Assembly: GCF_000473365.1 (NCBI RefSeq)
Contig: NZ_KI421517.1
Coordinates: forward strand, 4,724,296-4,788,295
DNA from: Adhaeribacter aquaticus DSM 16391
GTDB taxonomy: Bacteria; Bacteroidota; Bacteroidia; Cytophagales; Hymenobacteraceae
Reading direction: 5' to 3'
DNA length: 64,000 bases
Shown: positions 16,603-25,270 of the stretch, piece after piece
How the letters are laid out: each line of letters starts with the position of its first letter
Numbering within the stretch: position 1 is the stretch's first letter
Translations under genes and position numbers: made by a program
The notes under the pieces: generated by a model
What the model saw: the letters and a program-made list of their open reading frames with translations, nothing else
Told to the model about the DNA's origin: nothing
Databases searched by the model: none

Positions 16603-17256
16603 ATGACATTAGATGCTTACCAATCTCTTTTACAAAGTTTGCCAGTAATGCAACAAAGCTTCACCACGAAGCGCAATAACTGGATTTATGCTGAAAAACA
16701 AATTGATTGGTTACAAGAGCTTAATAACCAATTGTTTCAAAAGCAACCTTACCTTGAACTGAGTAGACAAGACCTCTTTTCTTATATTGGCTCTATTCGA
16801 GAACTAATTGTTAAAATTATATATTGGGGATACCCCAATGGCATGCGTGGCAACAACTTTGTCAATATTATGAAAAATATTGAGGTACTGGAAGATGCCC
16901 TCAACAGCATCAAAATAAAAACTAACCTTAATCAAACAGACTATAAATCCTTAATTAAAGCTTTTGATGGCATTGAAGGTTTAGGTATGTCCACATTCAG
17001 CAAAATTTTATATTTCATGGGCATTAGGTTTAATGGCAACCCATCGCTGATTCTTGACCTCAGGCTCATAGATGTGTTTCAATGTGCCAAATTTGCCGAT
17101 TTTGTTGAACTAGAATGTATCCGATACGACAATACCAGAAAGCATTATCTTAACTACATCCGAACTATGAACGAATTAGCTGCAAGGCTTGGTACAAGCG
17201 GTGAGAGTATTGAGCAGTTTTTATTTATATTCGGAAACAATTTAAAAATTAATTAA
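16603..17256 (+). CDS. HhH/OGG-fold DNA-glycosylase-like protein
   Basis: 217 residues. A helical protein with a recognisable helix-hairpin-helix: FDGIEGLGMSTFSKIL (121-136; GLG hairpin followed by S-x-S-K134) and then SLILDLRLIDVF with Asp152. In OGG1-type glycosylases a Lys of the HhH and an Asp shortly after it are catalytic; Lys134 and Asp152 occupy comparable places. This points to the 8-oxoguanine-glycosylase-fold group found in bacterial accessory loci. The expected reaction is removal of an altered base from DNA. It starts the six-gene operon, 70 bp before the DUF262 gene. The N-terminal part is unassigned. Confidence 0.6.
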   Translation: MTLDAYQSLLQSLPVMQQSFTTKRNNWIYAEKQIDWLQELNNQLFQKQPYLELSRQDLFSYIGSIRELIVKIIYWGYPNGMRGNNFVNIMKNIEVLEDALNSIKIKTNLNQTDYKSLIKAFDGIEGLGMSTFSKILYFMGIRFNGNPSLILDLRLIDVFQCAKFADFVELECIRYDNTRKHYLNYIRTMNELAARLGTSGESIEQFLFIFGNNLKIN

Positions 17257-17326
17257 AAATACCAACTCACAGATTAGTACCGACAATATATCATCAAGTT
17301 GGTCTAAAAAATAAATTCTTATTTAT

Positions 17327-19018
17327 ATGGAAGCATCATCTACTATTAAGAAAGTTCTTGCAGGTAATAAAATCTTCGTTCCTTCATATCAGCGAGCTTA
17401 TTCATGGGATACAGAAAAAAAACCAACAGAAAAGAAAAAACAAGTAAATGATTTTGTGTCTGACTTAGATGACTATATTAGGAGTTCAACTACTACCCCT
17501 TATTACTTTGGTCATTTTCTGTTTCAGGAAAAACAGGAAGGGGAATATGGTGTAATTGATGGGCAGCAAAGATTAACTACTATTGCTATTTTCTTATCAG
17601 CACTCTTTACACATCTAAAAGCCTTGAGGAATTTAACTGATTCAGAAGAAGAAAGTTATGAGGATATGATAAAAAGAAGGTCAACTTACAGATTCACTAC
17701 AGTTGATTATGATAAGCAAGTATTTAAGGACTATGTAATAGACCATAATCGAGTAAACAAAAGTGGGCTGGCAACTGAATCTGCTAAACGTATTGTAACA
17801 GCCTATGATTACTTTGTTCAGCATCTTGAAACAAAGGATGAAAATTACCTTATTAAAATGCTTGATGCCATTCAGAATGCATCCTGCACTACCCACAATG
17901 TAAAAGATGAAGCTGAAGCTATTCAGATGTTTATCTTCCAGAACAATAGAGGTAAAAAGCCATCTAATTTAGAAATATTAAAAGCTGAATTTATGTTCAA
18001 TGTCCACTTATATGGTGGTGAAGAGAAATATGACATTATAGAAGAGATAAAAGATAGATTTAGAGAAATATATGAATCAATTTCTTCTATCGAGTATAAA
18101 GTTAATGAAGATGATGTTTTAGTATATACGCTTAGAGTTTATTTTAATTCTTTATGGGAAACCAATGCCATTGATAAAATCAGCAATATATTATCAGAAG
18201 GAAATCCAATAAGGTTTATCCAGGATTTTACACGTTCTTTGGCTGTAAGCTTTGGACATTTAAAATGTTTTTTTGGAAAAGACGAAAGGGAAAATATTGA
18301 AATTCACTCTCTTGTAACACTTGGAGGTATTGCTATAGCTATTCCTTTTATTATAAAAGCTTATAGCTTTGGATTGAGTACAAAACAAATCTGTAGTCTT
18401 TGCACTGCACTTGAAACCATTGTATTAAGACACCGCCTAATAGGAACAAGAGCAGACATAACTGCACGTTTGAATGAAGTTTATAAAAATTTTACCCAAG
18501 AGAACTTTGACATTAACCCAATTCTACATAGAATAGATGGGATGAAAAACGCACCTAACGATTCTTGGTGGTGGGCATACTGGAACAAGTCTGAGCTTAA
18601 GAAAGCTATTCAAGGTAAAGTCTCACATTCATCTGCTAAATACCTTCTCTGGAAATACGAGAATCACTTAGAGAGCCAGGGGAAAAATGGTTATACACCT
18701 AAACGATATGACGCAATCGAAAAGCCAGAATTAGAGCATATTGCACCACAAACTGAAAATCCTGCGGCTGGTTATTGTGCCTACGATGAAGAATTTAAAA
18801 ATCAATATATAGACTGCTTAGGAAACTATTTATTATTATCTAAATCCCACAACTGTTCAGTAGGTAATGAGCCATTTGTAGTTAAACGAAATACATACGA
18901 ACACCTTGCTCAGCAGCGGGAAATACAAAAAATGACAGCAGATAATCTAATATGGTCTAAAGAGTTAATAGAAAAGCGTAAGGATAAAATCACAAACTTT
19001 ATACTGGAGAATATTTAA
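17327..19018 (+). CDS. DUF262/DUF1524 (GmrSD-like) nuclease
   Basis: 563 residues. The N-terminal DUF262 domain has VPSYQRAYSWD (19-28), FGHFLFQ and the DGQQRLTT motif (78-85) of the ParB/Srx-like NTP-using fold. The C-terminal DUF1524 domain is an HNH-type nuclease, with LEHIAPQTEN near residue 470, LGNYLLLS and a closing N-x-x-x-G-N segment. Both halves of GmrS and GmrD are therefore in one chain, as in single-chain type IV modification-dependent restriction enzymes that cut glucosylated hydroxymethylcytosine phage DNA. Here it lies between an OGG-like gene and a GIY-YIG gene, supporting a role against modified DNA. The actual modification recognised is unknown. Confidence 0.85.
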   Translation: MEASSTIKKVLAGNKIFVPSYQRAYSWDTEKKPTEKKKQVNDFVSDLDDYIRSSTTTPYYFGHFLFQEKQEGEYGVIDGQQRLTTIAIFLSALFTHLKALRNLTDSEEESYEDMIKRRSTYRFTTVDYDKQVFKDYVIDHNRVNKSGLATESAKRIVTAYDYFVQHLETKDENYLIKMLDAIQNASCTTHNVKDEAEAIQMFIFQNNRGKKPSNLEILKAEFMFNVHLYGGEEKYDIIEEIKDRFREIYESISSIEYKVNEDDVLVYTLRVYFNSLWETNAIDKISNILSEGNPIRFIQDFTRSLAVSFGHLKCFFGKDERENIEIHSLVTLGGIAIAIPFIIKAYSFGLSTKQICSLCTALETIVLRHRLIGTRADITARLNEVYKNFTQENFDINPILHRIDGMKNAPNDSWWWAYWNKSELKKAIQGKVSHSSAKYLLWKYENHLESQGKNGYTPKRYDAIEKPELEHIAPQTENPAAGYCAYDEEFKNQYIDCLGNYLLLSKSHNCSVGNEPFVVKRNTYEHLAQQREIQKMTADNLIWSKELIEKRKDKITNFILENI

Positions 19019-19045
19019 TTATTGAGTAAAAGCTTCTTTTAATAT

Positions 19046-20626
19046 ATGTCAATTGTACTAAACGATGGCTACTGTCCAGAATGTCAGTTAAACAATGAGG
19101 ATGTTAGGCTTATGCTCAACAAGGATGATTTTTGGGAATGCCCAAAATCAAACCTTCAACTTGCAGGCTATGGAGTTGATGCAGCCATATTAAAATTCCG
19201 AGGAACAGGAAAGTTTAAAGATACTCCTATCTATGGCACAGACGAAATTTGCGGTGCAGTCCTTTCTCGGACTGAGGGTGATTCAATTTTGCCAAGTGAA
19301 TCTTTCTTTAACTCACTGGATGATTTTAAAAACTACCTACTAAATGAGGTTGAGCCTAATTTAAAATTAAGTCTGGAAAACCTAGCAATCACATACATTA
19401 ATTTCAAGTATGGTGGTGGTTCATACTTACCTTTTAAACGGCAGTCCAAGAACTTCAAAATAGATTTTGAGAACCAAAGCATTTTAAGAAAACTTGAAAA
19501 GCGGGATGCAGAAGAAGGTATGCTGTTTCAACAGTCCTACACACATTTGTACAGCCTATTGGTCAAATTATTCCAACACTATTACAATGGCAACATTGAT
19601 TGGCTACCAGAAATGGGCATGAGCCAGAACCAGGTTGCGCTTTGCAATAAGCATCTTCATAATGCACCTGAGCCAATTACTCATATAATTGACAAAGATA
19701 TAATAAAGCCAAGACTCTTAAATTTTATAGTTGACCTAATTGAAATCATTTACTGTGGTAAGCAGATTTCCACTTCATTCAATCAACTATCAAAAGATAC
19801 CGCTGTAACCTCTTATGCTGAGCAAATACTTACACTTCAAGAAATTTTAAACCTTAAGACAAACCTGTTTAATAATGCTAAGGTGAAGCTTGTACGGCAT
19901 AAGGATAGCAGGAAAGAATACCGTGAACTTATAAAAGATAAAGCAAAACTGCTTGAATATCAACGTGAACAGAGCAAGGAGGTGTTCAAAGACTGTGATT
20001 ATATCATTTCATTCATAGGTCAGGAAGGAACCAAGTCGCTCTTGTTTGGCATCTTTAAAGTTAATGGGGTAGAAAAGCTCGAAGATAGCTTCTACTATAA
20101 TTTAGAGCAGGTGCATGATATAGATTCTCTAGTAGACCGAGTGGTTATAGACTGGGGAGACAACGCCATCGCTTGGCACCAATGGTATCACAAACAACCA
20201 AAAGAAATCGTGCAGATTCTCCCAAAAGGCTATTTAGGCTCTTTCCCTGGTCTGCTAAACTTCGTGTTGGACTTTGAAGAGCTTGTGAAACTTGTTCAGA
20301 ACCCTGATGCAAATCAAGACTGGAAAAACCATCTTTCTGCTGTGAATGGCATTTATGTCATACTGGATTCCAGAACAGGTGAGCAGTATATAGGTTCAGC
20401 CTGCGGAGAAAATGGCATATGGCAAAGGTGGAGCGACTATGCAAAAACCTTTCATGGTGGCAATAAGAAACTTATTGAGCTTTGTCAAAAAGAATCTGAA
20501 TATTATAAGAACTTCCGCTTCTCCATCCTGCAATCACTTCCAAGTAACATTACAAAAAAAGAGATAGTAGCTATTGAGTACCTGTATATGCAAAAGCTTG
20601 GAACAAGAGCCAACGGATTAAATTAA
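19046..20626 (+). CDS. GIY-YIG nuclease with N-terminal Cys motif
   Basis: 526 residues. The C-terminal ~100 residues are a GIY-YIG nuclease: NGIYVILDSRTGEQYIGSA, then GIWQRWSDYAK, HGGNKKLIEL and a late Glu in EIVAIEYLYMQKLGTR. The N-terminus has a possible zinc ribbon (CPEC at 11-14, ECP near 31). About 350 residues between are unassigned, including FPGLLNFVLDFEELVKLV just before the nuclease, a segment I associate with phage and restriction-type GIY-YIG proteins. It should cut DNA with a divalent metal. It ends 1 bp before the glycosylase-like gene, so the two are translationally linked. Confidence 0.8.
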   Translation: MSIVLNDGYCPECQLNNEDVRLMLNKDDFWECPKSNLQLAGYGVDAAILKFRGTGKFKDTPIYGTDEICGAVLSRTEGDSILPSESFFNSLDDFKNYLLNEVEPNLKLSLENLAITYINFKYGGGSYLPFKRQSKNFKIDFENQSILRKLEKRDAEEGMLFQQSYTHLYSLLVKLFQHYYNGNIDWLPEMGMSQNQVALCNKHLHNAPEPITHIIDKDIIKPRLLNFIVDLIEIIYCGKQISTSFNQLSKDTAVTSYAEQILTLQEILNLKTNLFNNAKVKLVRHKDSRKEYRELIKDKAKLLEYQREQSKEVFKDCDYIISFIGQEGTKSLLFGIFKVNGVEKLEDSFYYNLEQVHDIDSLVDRVVIDWGDNAIAWHQWYHKQPKEIVQILPKGYLGSFPGLLNFVLDFEELVKLVQNPDANQDWKNHLSAVNGIYVILDSRTGEQYIGSACGENGIWQRWSDYAKTFHGGNKKLIELCQKESEYYKNFRFSILQSLPSNITKKEIVAIEYLYMQKLGTRANGLN

Positions 20627-20627
20627 A

Positions 20628-21296
20628 ATGATTATGCCAATAACAGACCATCAATTCCTTGACCTTTATCCTGTTAAAACAACGGATACAAAAATGATTG
20701 TGGGAACAATTCATCCACACTTAATCGAAAACTTCCGCATTCCTTTCTTTTATGGCAATGTTGGTAGCTTTTGGAATATACTTCATCATGCATTCCCCCA
20801 TTATAGTATTTTACAACATGATGATTTAGTCCTGGGTAATATCTTAGCAATGCTTGAATTAAATAATATATGGATTACTGATATAATTAGACAGTGTGAA
20901 AGAGAAAATGAAACCATCACGAAGGATGCCTTATTATATAATATAGTTCTTAACATAGAGCAAATTGAACTCGCCCTTGAGAATACAGAAATAAATACTA
21001 TATACTTCACCTCTGGTTTTGGTATAAATAATGCTGCTCAACTGTTTACACAAGCTTTTGGGATAAATTACTTAGAAAATTATAATGCAGCTATAAATGA
21101 GTTTACTATTCCTGAGAATCAGTTCGGAAGAGAAATAAGATGCATCGTATTGTATTCTCCATCAAACGCAGCCAATATTGGTATATCTCGTTCTATACCT
21201 TATCTTAATAACATCGAATACTATCAGCAGTTTCAAACGCCAGTCAAGCAGTTTAAAATTGACTATTACCAGAGCAAGTTTCAGCTTTTAAATTAG
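20628..21296 (+). CDS. Uracil/hypoxanthine-DNA-glycosylase-superfamily protein
   Basis: 222 residues. The N-terminal motif I-V-G-T-I-H-P (24-30) followed by FFYGNVGSFWNIL (40-52) matches the UDG superfamily, in particular the family-6/hypoxanthine glycosylase type (G-T-x-P ... Y-Y-x-x-x-x-N-x-F-W). A C-terminal YSPSNAAN (about 174-181) matches the L-x-S-x-S-P-A-N loop that inserts in DNA. The expected activity is excision of a deaminated or altered base. The polar residue after G-T differs from classical enzymes (His29 in place of the water-activating position), so the substrate may be unusual. Adjacent upstream gene ends one base before its ATG. Confidence 0.7.
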   Translation: MIMPITDHQFLDLYPVKTTDTKMIVGTIHPHLIENFRIPFFYGNVGSFWNILHHAFPHYSILQHDDLVLGNILAMLELNNIWITDIIRQCERENETITKDALLYNIVLNIEQIELALENTEINTIYFTSGFGINNAAQLFTQAFGINYLENYNAAINEFTIPENQFGREIRCIVLYSPSNAANIGISRSIPYLNNIEYYQQFQTPVKQFKIDYYQSKFQLLN

Positions 21297-21312
21297 ATAT
21301 CAACATCATATT

Positions 21313-22161
21313 TTGGTAACAGACAACCAAACAAACTTCCTATTTCTTGCTGATAGTTTACCAAAAAAGTATCCTGATTTTTACCAACGGTTTGAAAAAA
21401 TATTAACTGATAATAACATCCATTTTTCATCGCTTCTTGGCACTAAAGATATATGGTGTCGGGATTATATGCCTATTCAGGTAAATGCTGATAAGTATGT
21501 ACAGTTTATTTATAATCCAGATTATCTGCAAAGCAAAAAGTGGCAGAAAACGATTTCTGATGTAGATGCCATTTGTGAAGCTATTGGTATTAGGCCATTA
21601 AAATCAAACATTAAATTTGATGGTGGAAATTTAGTTCGGTCTGCTAATAAGATAATTATGTGCGACAAGGTGTTTAGAGAGAACCCTCAGATACCAGAAA
21701 AACAATTGATAAAAGATTTAGAAGAACTTCTTGAGGTAGAACATTTAATCTTTATTCCAACTGATTCATCCGACACTATTGGCCATGCCGATGGCATGGT
21801 TAGATTTTTGGATGATAAAACTGTTTTAATAAATAATTACTCCAAAGAAAATCCACAATTTCAGCGGACATTCAGATTAGCACTTCATAATGCGGGTTTA
21901 GATTGGATAGAAATTCCATACAATCCATATGGTAATAAAAAGCTAATTCAGGCTAATGGTAGTTATATTAATTACCTTCAGGTGGAAAATGTTGTTATTA
22001 TACCATCTTTTGGAATAGAAAAAGATATTCAGACATTAAGTAAATTTAAACAACTTTTCCCAAATTATAAGGTGTCAAATATTGATTGTAATGATATTGC
22101 CAATGAAGGTGGCATTTTAAATTGTGTATCTTGGAATTTGGTTAAAATTGCTCCTTTATGA
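21313..22161 (+). CDS. Agmatine deiminase/peptidylarginine deiminase-fold enzyme
   Basis: 282 residues. All family landmarks are present: DIWCRDY (Asp46, Arg50, Asp51), KFDGGN (Asp103), GHADG (His158, Asp160) and the C-terminal GGILNC271VS nucleophile. Enzymes of this fold hydrolyse a guanidino group (agmatine, peptidyl- or free arginine) to a ureido group and release ammonia. No signal peptide, so cytoplasmic, and shorter than agmatine deiminases (about 350 residues). The start is TTG at 21313 with no in-frame ATG upstream. Its presence inside a defence-type operon, overlapped by the next gene, is unexpected: it may alter an arginine, polyamine or guanidino-modified base. Confidence 0.8.
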   Translation: MVTDNQTNFLFLADSLPKKYPDFYQRFEKILTDNNIHFSSLLGTKDIWCRDYMPIQVNADKYVQFIYNPDYLQSKKWQKTISDVDAICEAIGIRPLKSNIKFDGGNLVRSANKIIMCDKVFRENPQIPEKQLIKDLEELLEVEHLIFIPTDSSDTIGHADGMVRFLDDKTVLINNYSKENPQFQRTFRLALHNAGLDWIEIPYNPYGNKKLIQANGSYINYLQVENVVIIPSFGIEKDIQTLSKFKQLFPNYKVSNIDCNDIANEGGILNCVSWNLVKIAPL

Positions 22162-22988
22162 CAAATCCATTAGAAGAAGAATTAGATATCTTTTTAGAAA
22201 ATATTGCCTTAACCAGTTCAATGTTTTACCAAACTTCAACCCATCTTAATAATCAAAAAAAATATCTAATTAAAAATTTTCAAGGTCAAAACCCAGAGCA
22301 AATGATTATGGGTTATGCCTTGAATATAGGTGATTTAACTGGCCCAACCGATAATGGATACAAGCTTATTTACCCAACTGGTAAATACCAACAGATTAAG
22401 GTTAAGGAAATAGAAGAAAGTATCAACCTTTTAGTTAAAAGGGATGGGATGAGATGTGTAGCAAATTGTTATGAAGTACTGGAATCCTTTCTTTTTGATA
22501 TTTCAGCAATATATGCTTTTAAAAATCCTCAAGATTTCGCTCAGGTAATTAAGAAATCCAACTTTACGCCCGACATTAATCTTAATTTTTTTAAGGAATA
22601 CCTTAGGAAAAACTTTAGGGGTAGGAATAACAAAGAAATCTTAAAACTTATAAAAGGTTTATCACCATCCTTCAATGCTTCTGAAATGCCAGTTAAGCAT
22701 AACATATCTGAATGGTACCAAGTAATAACTCAAGTAAGACATGCCATTACTCATTCATTATTTAAAATAGACAAGGAAAAGGCACACTTTACACCACACC
22801 AAAAGGAGATACTGGTTTTATATTTTTCATTTAAAGAGGAAAACCAATATTATTTATTGGAAATGACAGAAGAAGAAGCTAAAAAGCAAATGCAATTAGT
22901 CGCAGAATATGGCTTTCACATCTTTAAATGTCTAAGTATGGAAAAATCTTATGATTGGCAAGTTCTTAAGTATATGAAGAAAGACTGA
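22158..22988 (+). CDS. Hypothetical protein with RX4H (HEPN-like) motif
   Basis: 276 residues, largely helical. The segment EWYQVITQVRHAITHS contains R194-x4-H199, the arrangement of the HEPN RNase motif, placed at the start of the last third as in many HEPN proteins. An earlier CYEVLESFLFDISAI helix could be the partner helix. HEPN RNases cut tRNA, rRNA or mRNA and mediate growth arrest in defence systems. The gene overlaps the deiminase by 4 bp (ATGA), so the two are coupled. I do not recognise the exact family; the motif alone can occur by chance. Confidence 0.5.
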   Translation: MTNPLEEELDIFLENIALTSSMFYQTSTHLNNQKKYLIKNFQGQNPEQMIMGYALNIGDLTGPTDNGYKLIYPTGKYQQIKVKEIEESINLLVKRDGMRCVANCYEVLESFLFDISAIYAFKNPQDFAQVIKKSNFTPDINLNFFKEYLRKNFRGRNNKEILKLIKGLSPSFNASEMPVKHNISEWYQVITQVRHAITHSLFKIDKEKAHFTPHQKEILVLYFSFKEENQYYLLEMTEEEAKKQMQLVAEYGFHIFKCLSMEKSYDWQVLKYMKKD

Positions 22989-22992
22989 TAAA

Positions 22993-23220
22993 TTATATAG
23001 ATTTTTTAAGCCTTTGCTGAATATAAATTTCGGCTTCTTCAATAAGCTGCTTTACATCCTCCATACCATTGGCAATCTCTTCTCTAAAACTGTCATCTAA
23101 TAGTGCATAATATACACCACCAACTTCTCGCTCTTGGTATTGATCGTTATTGGGTAAAGATTCAAAAAAATCATCTAGGTATTTACCAACTGTTTCTTCC
23201 GTAAATTTTGGCATAGTCAA
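22993..23220 (-). CDS. Small acidic hypothetical protein (75 aa)
   Basis: 75 residues starting MTMPKFTEETVGKYLDDFFESL and ending in a Lys-rich helix. Acidic, helical and soluble; no known domain recognised. It lies 4 bp from the stop of the RX4H gene on the opposite strand. Together with the 78-residue gene at 23296 it may form a small minus-strand transcript ending at the defence operon. Function unknown. Confidence 0.5.
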   Translation of the reverse strand: MTMPKFTEETVGKYLDDFFESLPNNDQYQEREVGGVYYALLDDSFREEIANGMEDVKQLIEEAEIYIQQRLKKSI

Positions 23221-23295
23221 ATTTTTATTTTTTATGGACGTTTAGCTCATCCTTAAGTTGTATTATTTAACAATTAAGATAACATATTTATTATT

Positions 23296-23532
23296 TTAAT
23301 CATCAGACTTAAGAAAGCTCTGTATAGTATTTAATTTTTGCATGACTTTCCAATTATTAAATTCATCATACAACTTCTTAATATCTGGATTGTTATCAGC
23401 TAAACTGCCACTATTATCCTGGATTAATAACAAAGATTTATTAAGATAAAGCTGAACTCCTGTATATCCTTTCATACAGCAATATTTATCAACAAACCTT
23501 TCGTATAAGCTTTTGGGAGATGAATTAGACAT
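23296..23532 (-). CDS. Small hypothetical protein (78 aa)
   Basis: 78 residues starting MSNSSPKSLYERFVDKYCCMKG with a Cys-Cys pair, then predicted helices and SFLKSDD at the end. No family recognised. It is 75 bp upstream of the 75-residue gene on the same strand and stands about 100 bp from the IS element. Probably real on length and composition, but without functional clue. Confidence 0.5.
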   Translation of the reverse strand: MSNSSPKSLYERFVDKYCCMKGYTGVQLYLNKSLLLIQDNSGSLADNNPDIKKLYDEFNNWKVMQKLNTIQSFLKSDD

Positions 23533-23700
23533 AATAATTAATATTTTAATTATATATTAATTCTATACTGCTACCTCAATAGATCAAAACTTTTAATAGC
23601 TAGAATAAGATATAATTTAAAGTAAATGAGAATATAAATGTAAGTACCCCCTTTTTCGGACAGCCTAAAGTAGACTTTTCTATCTTAACTACTACTATAA

Positions 23701-24588
23701 TCAGGAAGTAGGAATGTGGTAAACTTTCGGCGGTGGGATAAGGTACCGGGGTAAGTTTTCCATATTTCCACTTTCATTTTTTGCTGGCCATTGGCTGGGA
23801 GTTAAGTTGCCTAATGCTTCATGCGGCCTTCTGGTATTATATTCTTCTACCCACTGCCCCGTTAATTGCCGGACTTCTTCCAGGTCAAAAAACAGATAAG
23901 CATCGAGTATCTCCCGGCGATAACTGCCGTTAAAGCGTTCAATATATCCATTCTGCATCGGTTTTCCGGGCTGGGTATATTGTATTTGAATTTCCTCCTT
24001 TTTACACCAACTACTGAAATCAGCACTGGTAAATTCCGGGCCATTATCTACCCGGATTGTCGCTGGCTTGCCGCGCCAGTCAATTAGTTGCTCCAAGGTG
24101 CGTACCACTCTTTTAGCTGTAATAGAAGTGGCAATTTCGATAACTAATGCTTCTCTATTACAATCATCTATAATGTTCAGTGTCCTGAATTTATTACCCG
24201 AAGCTAAGCTGTCACTCATGAAATCCATACTCCAGCTACTATTCAGCACTGCTTGCGCTTGCAATGGCTGCTTGACCCGGGCCGGCAATCTTCTTTTCCC
24301 CCTTTTCTTTTTGTTTAGCTTTAAGAGTTTATAAACCCGGTACACCCGCTTGTGATTCCACGTCTTGCCTGCCCTTTTCAGGTAGGCTAGCAGCTTACGA
24401 AACCCATAAACCGGATGCTTATCGGCTAATGCTTGTAATGCACTGATGACCTCGGTATCATCTTTACAGCTCTGATAATAAAACTGGGAACGGGCCAGGC
24501 TGCTTAACCCGCAAGCCCTGGTAACAGGTAAGCCATAGTCCGAAATTAATTCTTCAGCTAGTTGCTTTTTCCCCCAGGGCCCCAGCCT
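23701..24588 (-). CDS. IS3-family transposase OrfB (DDE catalytic part)
   Basis: The open frame of 295 codons has no strong start of its own at the 5' end; it is best made as OrfAB by -1 frameshifting. It begins KRLGPWGKKQLAEE and continues HPVYGFRKLLAYLKR, then the DDE integrase core: WSMDFMSDSLASG with the first Asp, NIIDDCNREAL, VDNGPEFTS with the second Asp, and a Glu in FNGSYRREILD followed by HEALGNLTPSQW. A GTG at 24345 would give only a 214-residue truncated form. All catalytic acids are intact, so the element may be active. Confidence 0.85.
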   Translation of the reverse strand, partial: RLGPWGKKQLAEELISDYGLPVTRACGLSSLARSQFYYQSCKDDTEVISALQALADKHPVYGFRKLLAYLKRAGKTWNHKRVYRVYKLLKLNKKKRGKRRLPARVKQPLQAQAVLNSSWSMDFMSDSLASGNKFRTLNIIDDCNREALVIEIATSITAKRVVRTLEQLIDWRGKPATIRVDNGPEFTSADFSSWCKKEEIQIQYTQPGKPMQNGYIERFNGSYRREILDAYLFFDLEEVRQLTGQWVEEYNTRRPHEALGNLTPSQWPAKNESGNMENLPRYLIPPPKVYHIPTS

Positions 24589-24872
24589 TTTTTTGTGATA
24601 ACCTCTTTCAAAATGCTGTGGTCCAGGCTTAAATCAGCAAACATTTTCTTTAGCCGGGCATTCTCTTCTTCCAGTTCTTTCAGCCGCTTTACATCCGAGG
24701 CTTCTAATCCCCCATACCGGCTCTTCCATTTGTAAAACGTCGCCCGACTTATTTCCAGCTCACGACAAATGTCCTCGGTCTTCCGACCAGCTTCATTTTC
24801 TTTGATAGATTTTACTATCTGACTTTCACTAATTCTGCTCTTTTTCATCTTTTCTAGTTTAAAAATAAACAC
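24558..24872 (-). CDS. IS3-family transposase OrfA
   Basis: 104 residues. An N-terminal helix-turn-helix of the Tnp_IS3/IS911 type (SESQIVKSIKENEAG, ICRELEISRATFYKWKSRYGGL) is followed by a leucine-zipper helix (VKRLKELEEENARLKKMFADLSL). It recognises the inverted repeats and dimerises. It overlaps orfB; the T7 run on the plus strand at 24588-24594 gives A7 in the message for the programmed shift that makes OrfAB. The likely true start is the MKKSRISESQ methionine a few codons inside. Confidence 0.85.
   Translation of the reverse strand: MFIFKLEKMKKSRISESQIVKSIKENEAGRKTEDICRELEISRATFYKWKSRYGGLEASDVKRLKELEEENARLKKMFADLSLDHSILKEVITKKGWGPGGKSN
24588..24594 (-). promoter_or_regulatory. Programmed -1 frameshift run (A7)
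   Basis: On the minus strand the run is A AAA AAA followed by GG. Slipping back one base turns orfA ACA-AAA-AAA-GGC into the orfB frame AAA-AAA-AGG-CTG. This is the common IS3-family slippery heptamer. Confidence 0.7.
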
Positions 24873-24987
24873 TTTTTGTCTACTTTTAAACTGTCTCGAT
24901 TTTAGGGATACTTACATAAACTACATACTAAATTCCATATTCCCATTTACTTTAAATAAATACTATTACTTCAACTATTTAAAATAA

Positions 24988-25185
24988 TTATTGCCTGTCT
25001 AAATTATCGCACTCACATTTTCCAGTACATTGGCATCTCTTTTTAGGCTTACCACAGGTACATTCACCAATACATTGGCAATATTGGTCTTCTTTTTGGT
25101 TTGCTATTATTTCTAAGTTTGTATTTTTAGAATCTAAAACTTCTAAGCTATTTCCCTGATTATCAATTTGTAAATTATTTTCCAT
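24988..25185 (-). CDS. Cys-rich small protein with duplicated CxCxxxCxC module
   Basis: 65 residues if started at ATG 25185 (MENNLQIDNQGNSLEVLDSK); a longer frame reaches 25299. The last 33 residues hold two copies of C-x-C-x-x-x-C-x-C (CQCIGECTC and CQCTGKCEC) separated by a short basic GKPKKR linker: eight cysteines in all. Such spacing is typical of metal-binding knuckles or metallothionein-like peptides, and could also be a modified peptide. The N-terminal half is acidic and Asn-rich, like a leader. A 31-residue frame ends 86 bp upstream. The family is not recognised. Confidence 0.55.
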   Translation of the reverse strand: MENNLQIDNQGNSLEVLDSKNTNLEIIANQKEDQYCQCIGECTCGKPKKRCQCTGKCECDNLDRQ

Positions 25186-25270
25186 TATATTATTTAATTT
25201 ATATTTATATCTATTATACAATGGAATTCCAATAAGTTTTAAATAATATAATTTAAATTTTATTTCTTTA

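Larger units (their letters stand above)
23639..24916 (-). mobile_element. IS3-family insertion sequence (IS407-like), intact-looking
   Basis: 1278 bp with imperfect terminal inverted repeats: TGTAAGTACCCCCTTTTTCG at the left end and TGTAAGTATCCCTAAAATCG read inward from the right. The flanks repeat TAAA (23635-23638 and 24917-24920), a 4-bp target duplication, typical of the IS407 group. It carries orfA and orfB joined by an A7 slippery run. The exact target repeat suggests a recent insertion. It landed next to the small minus-strand genes and disrupts no obvious gene. Confidence 0.85.
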
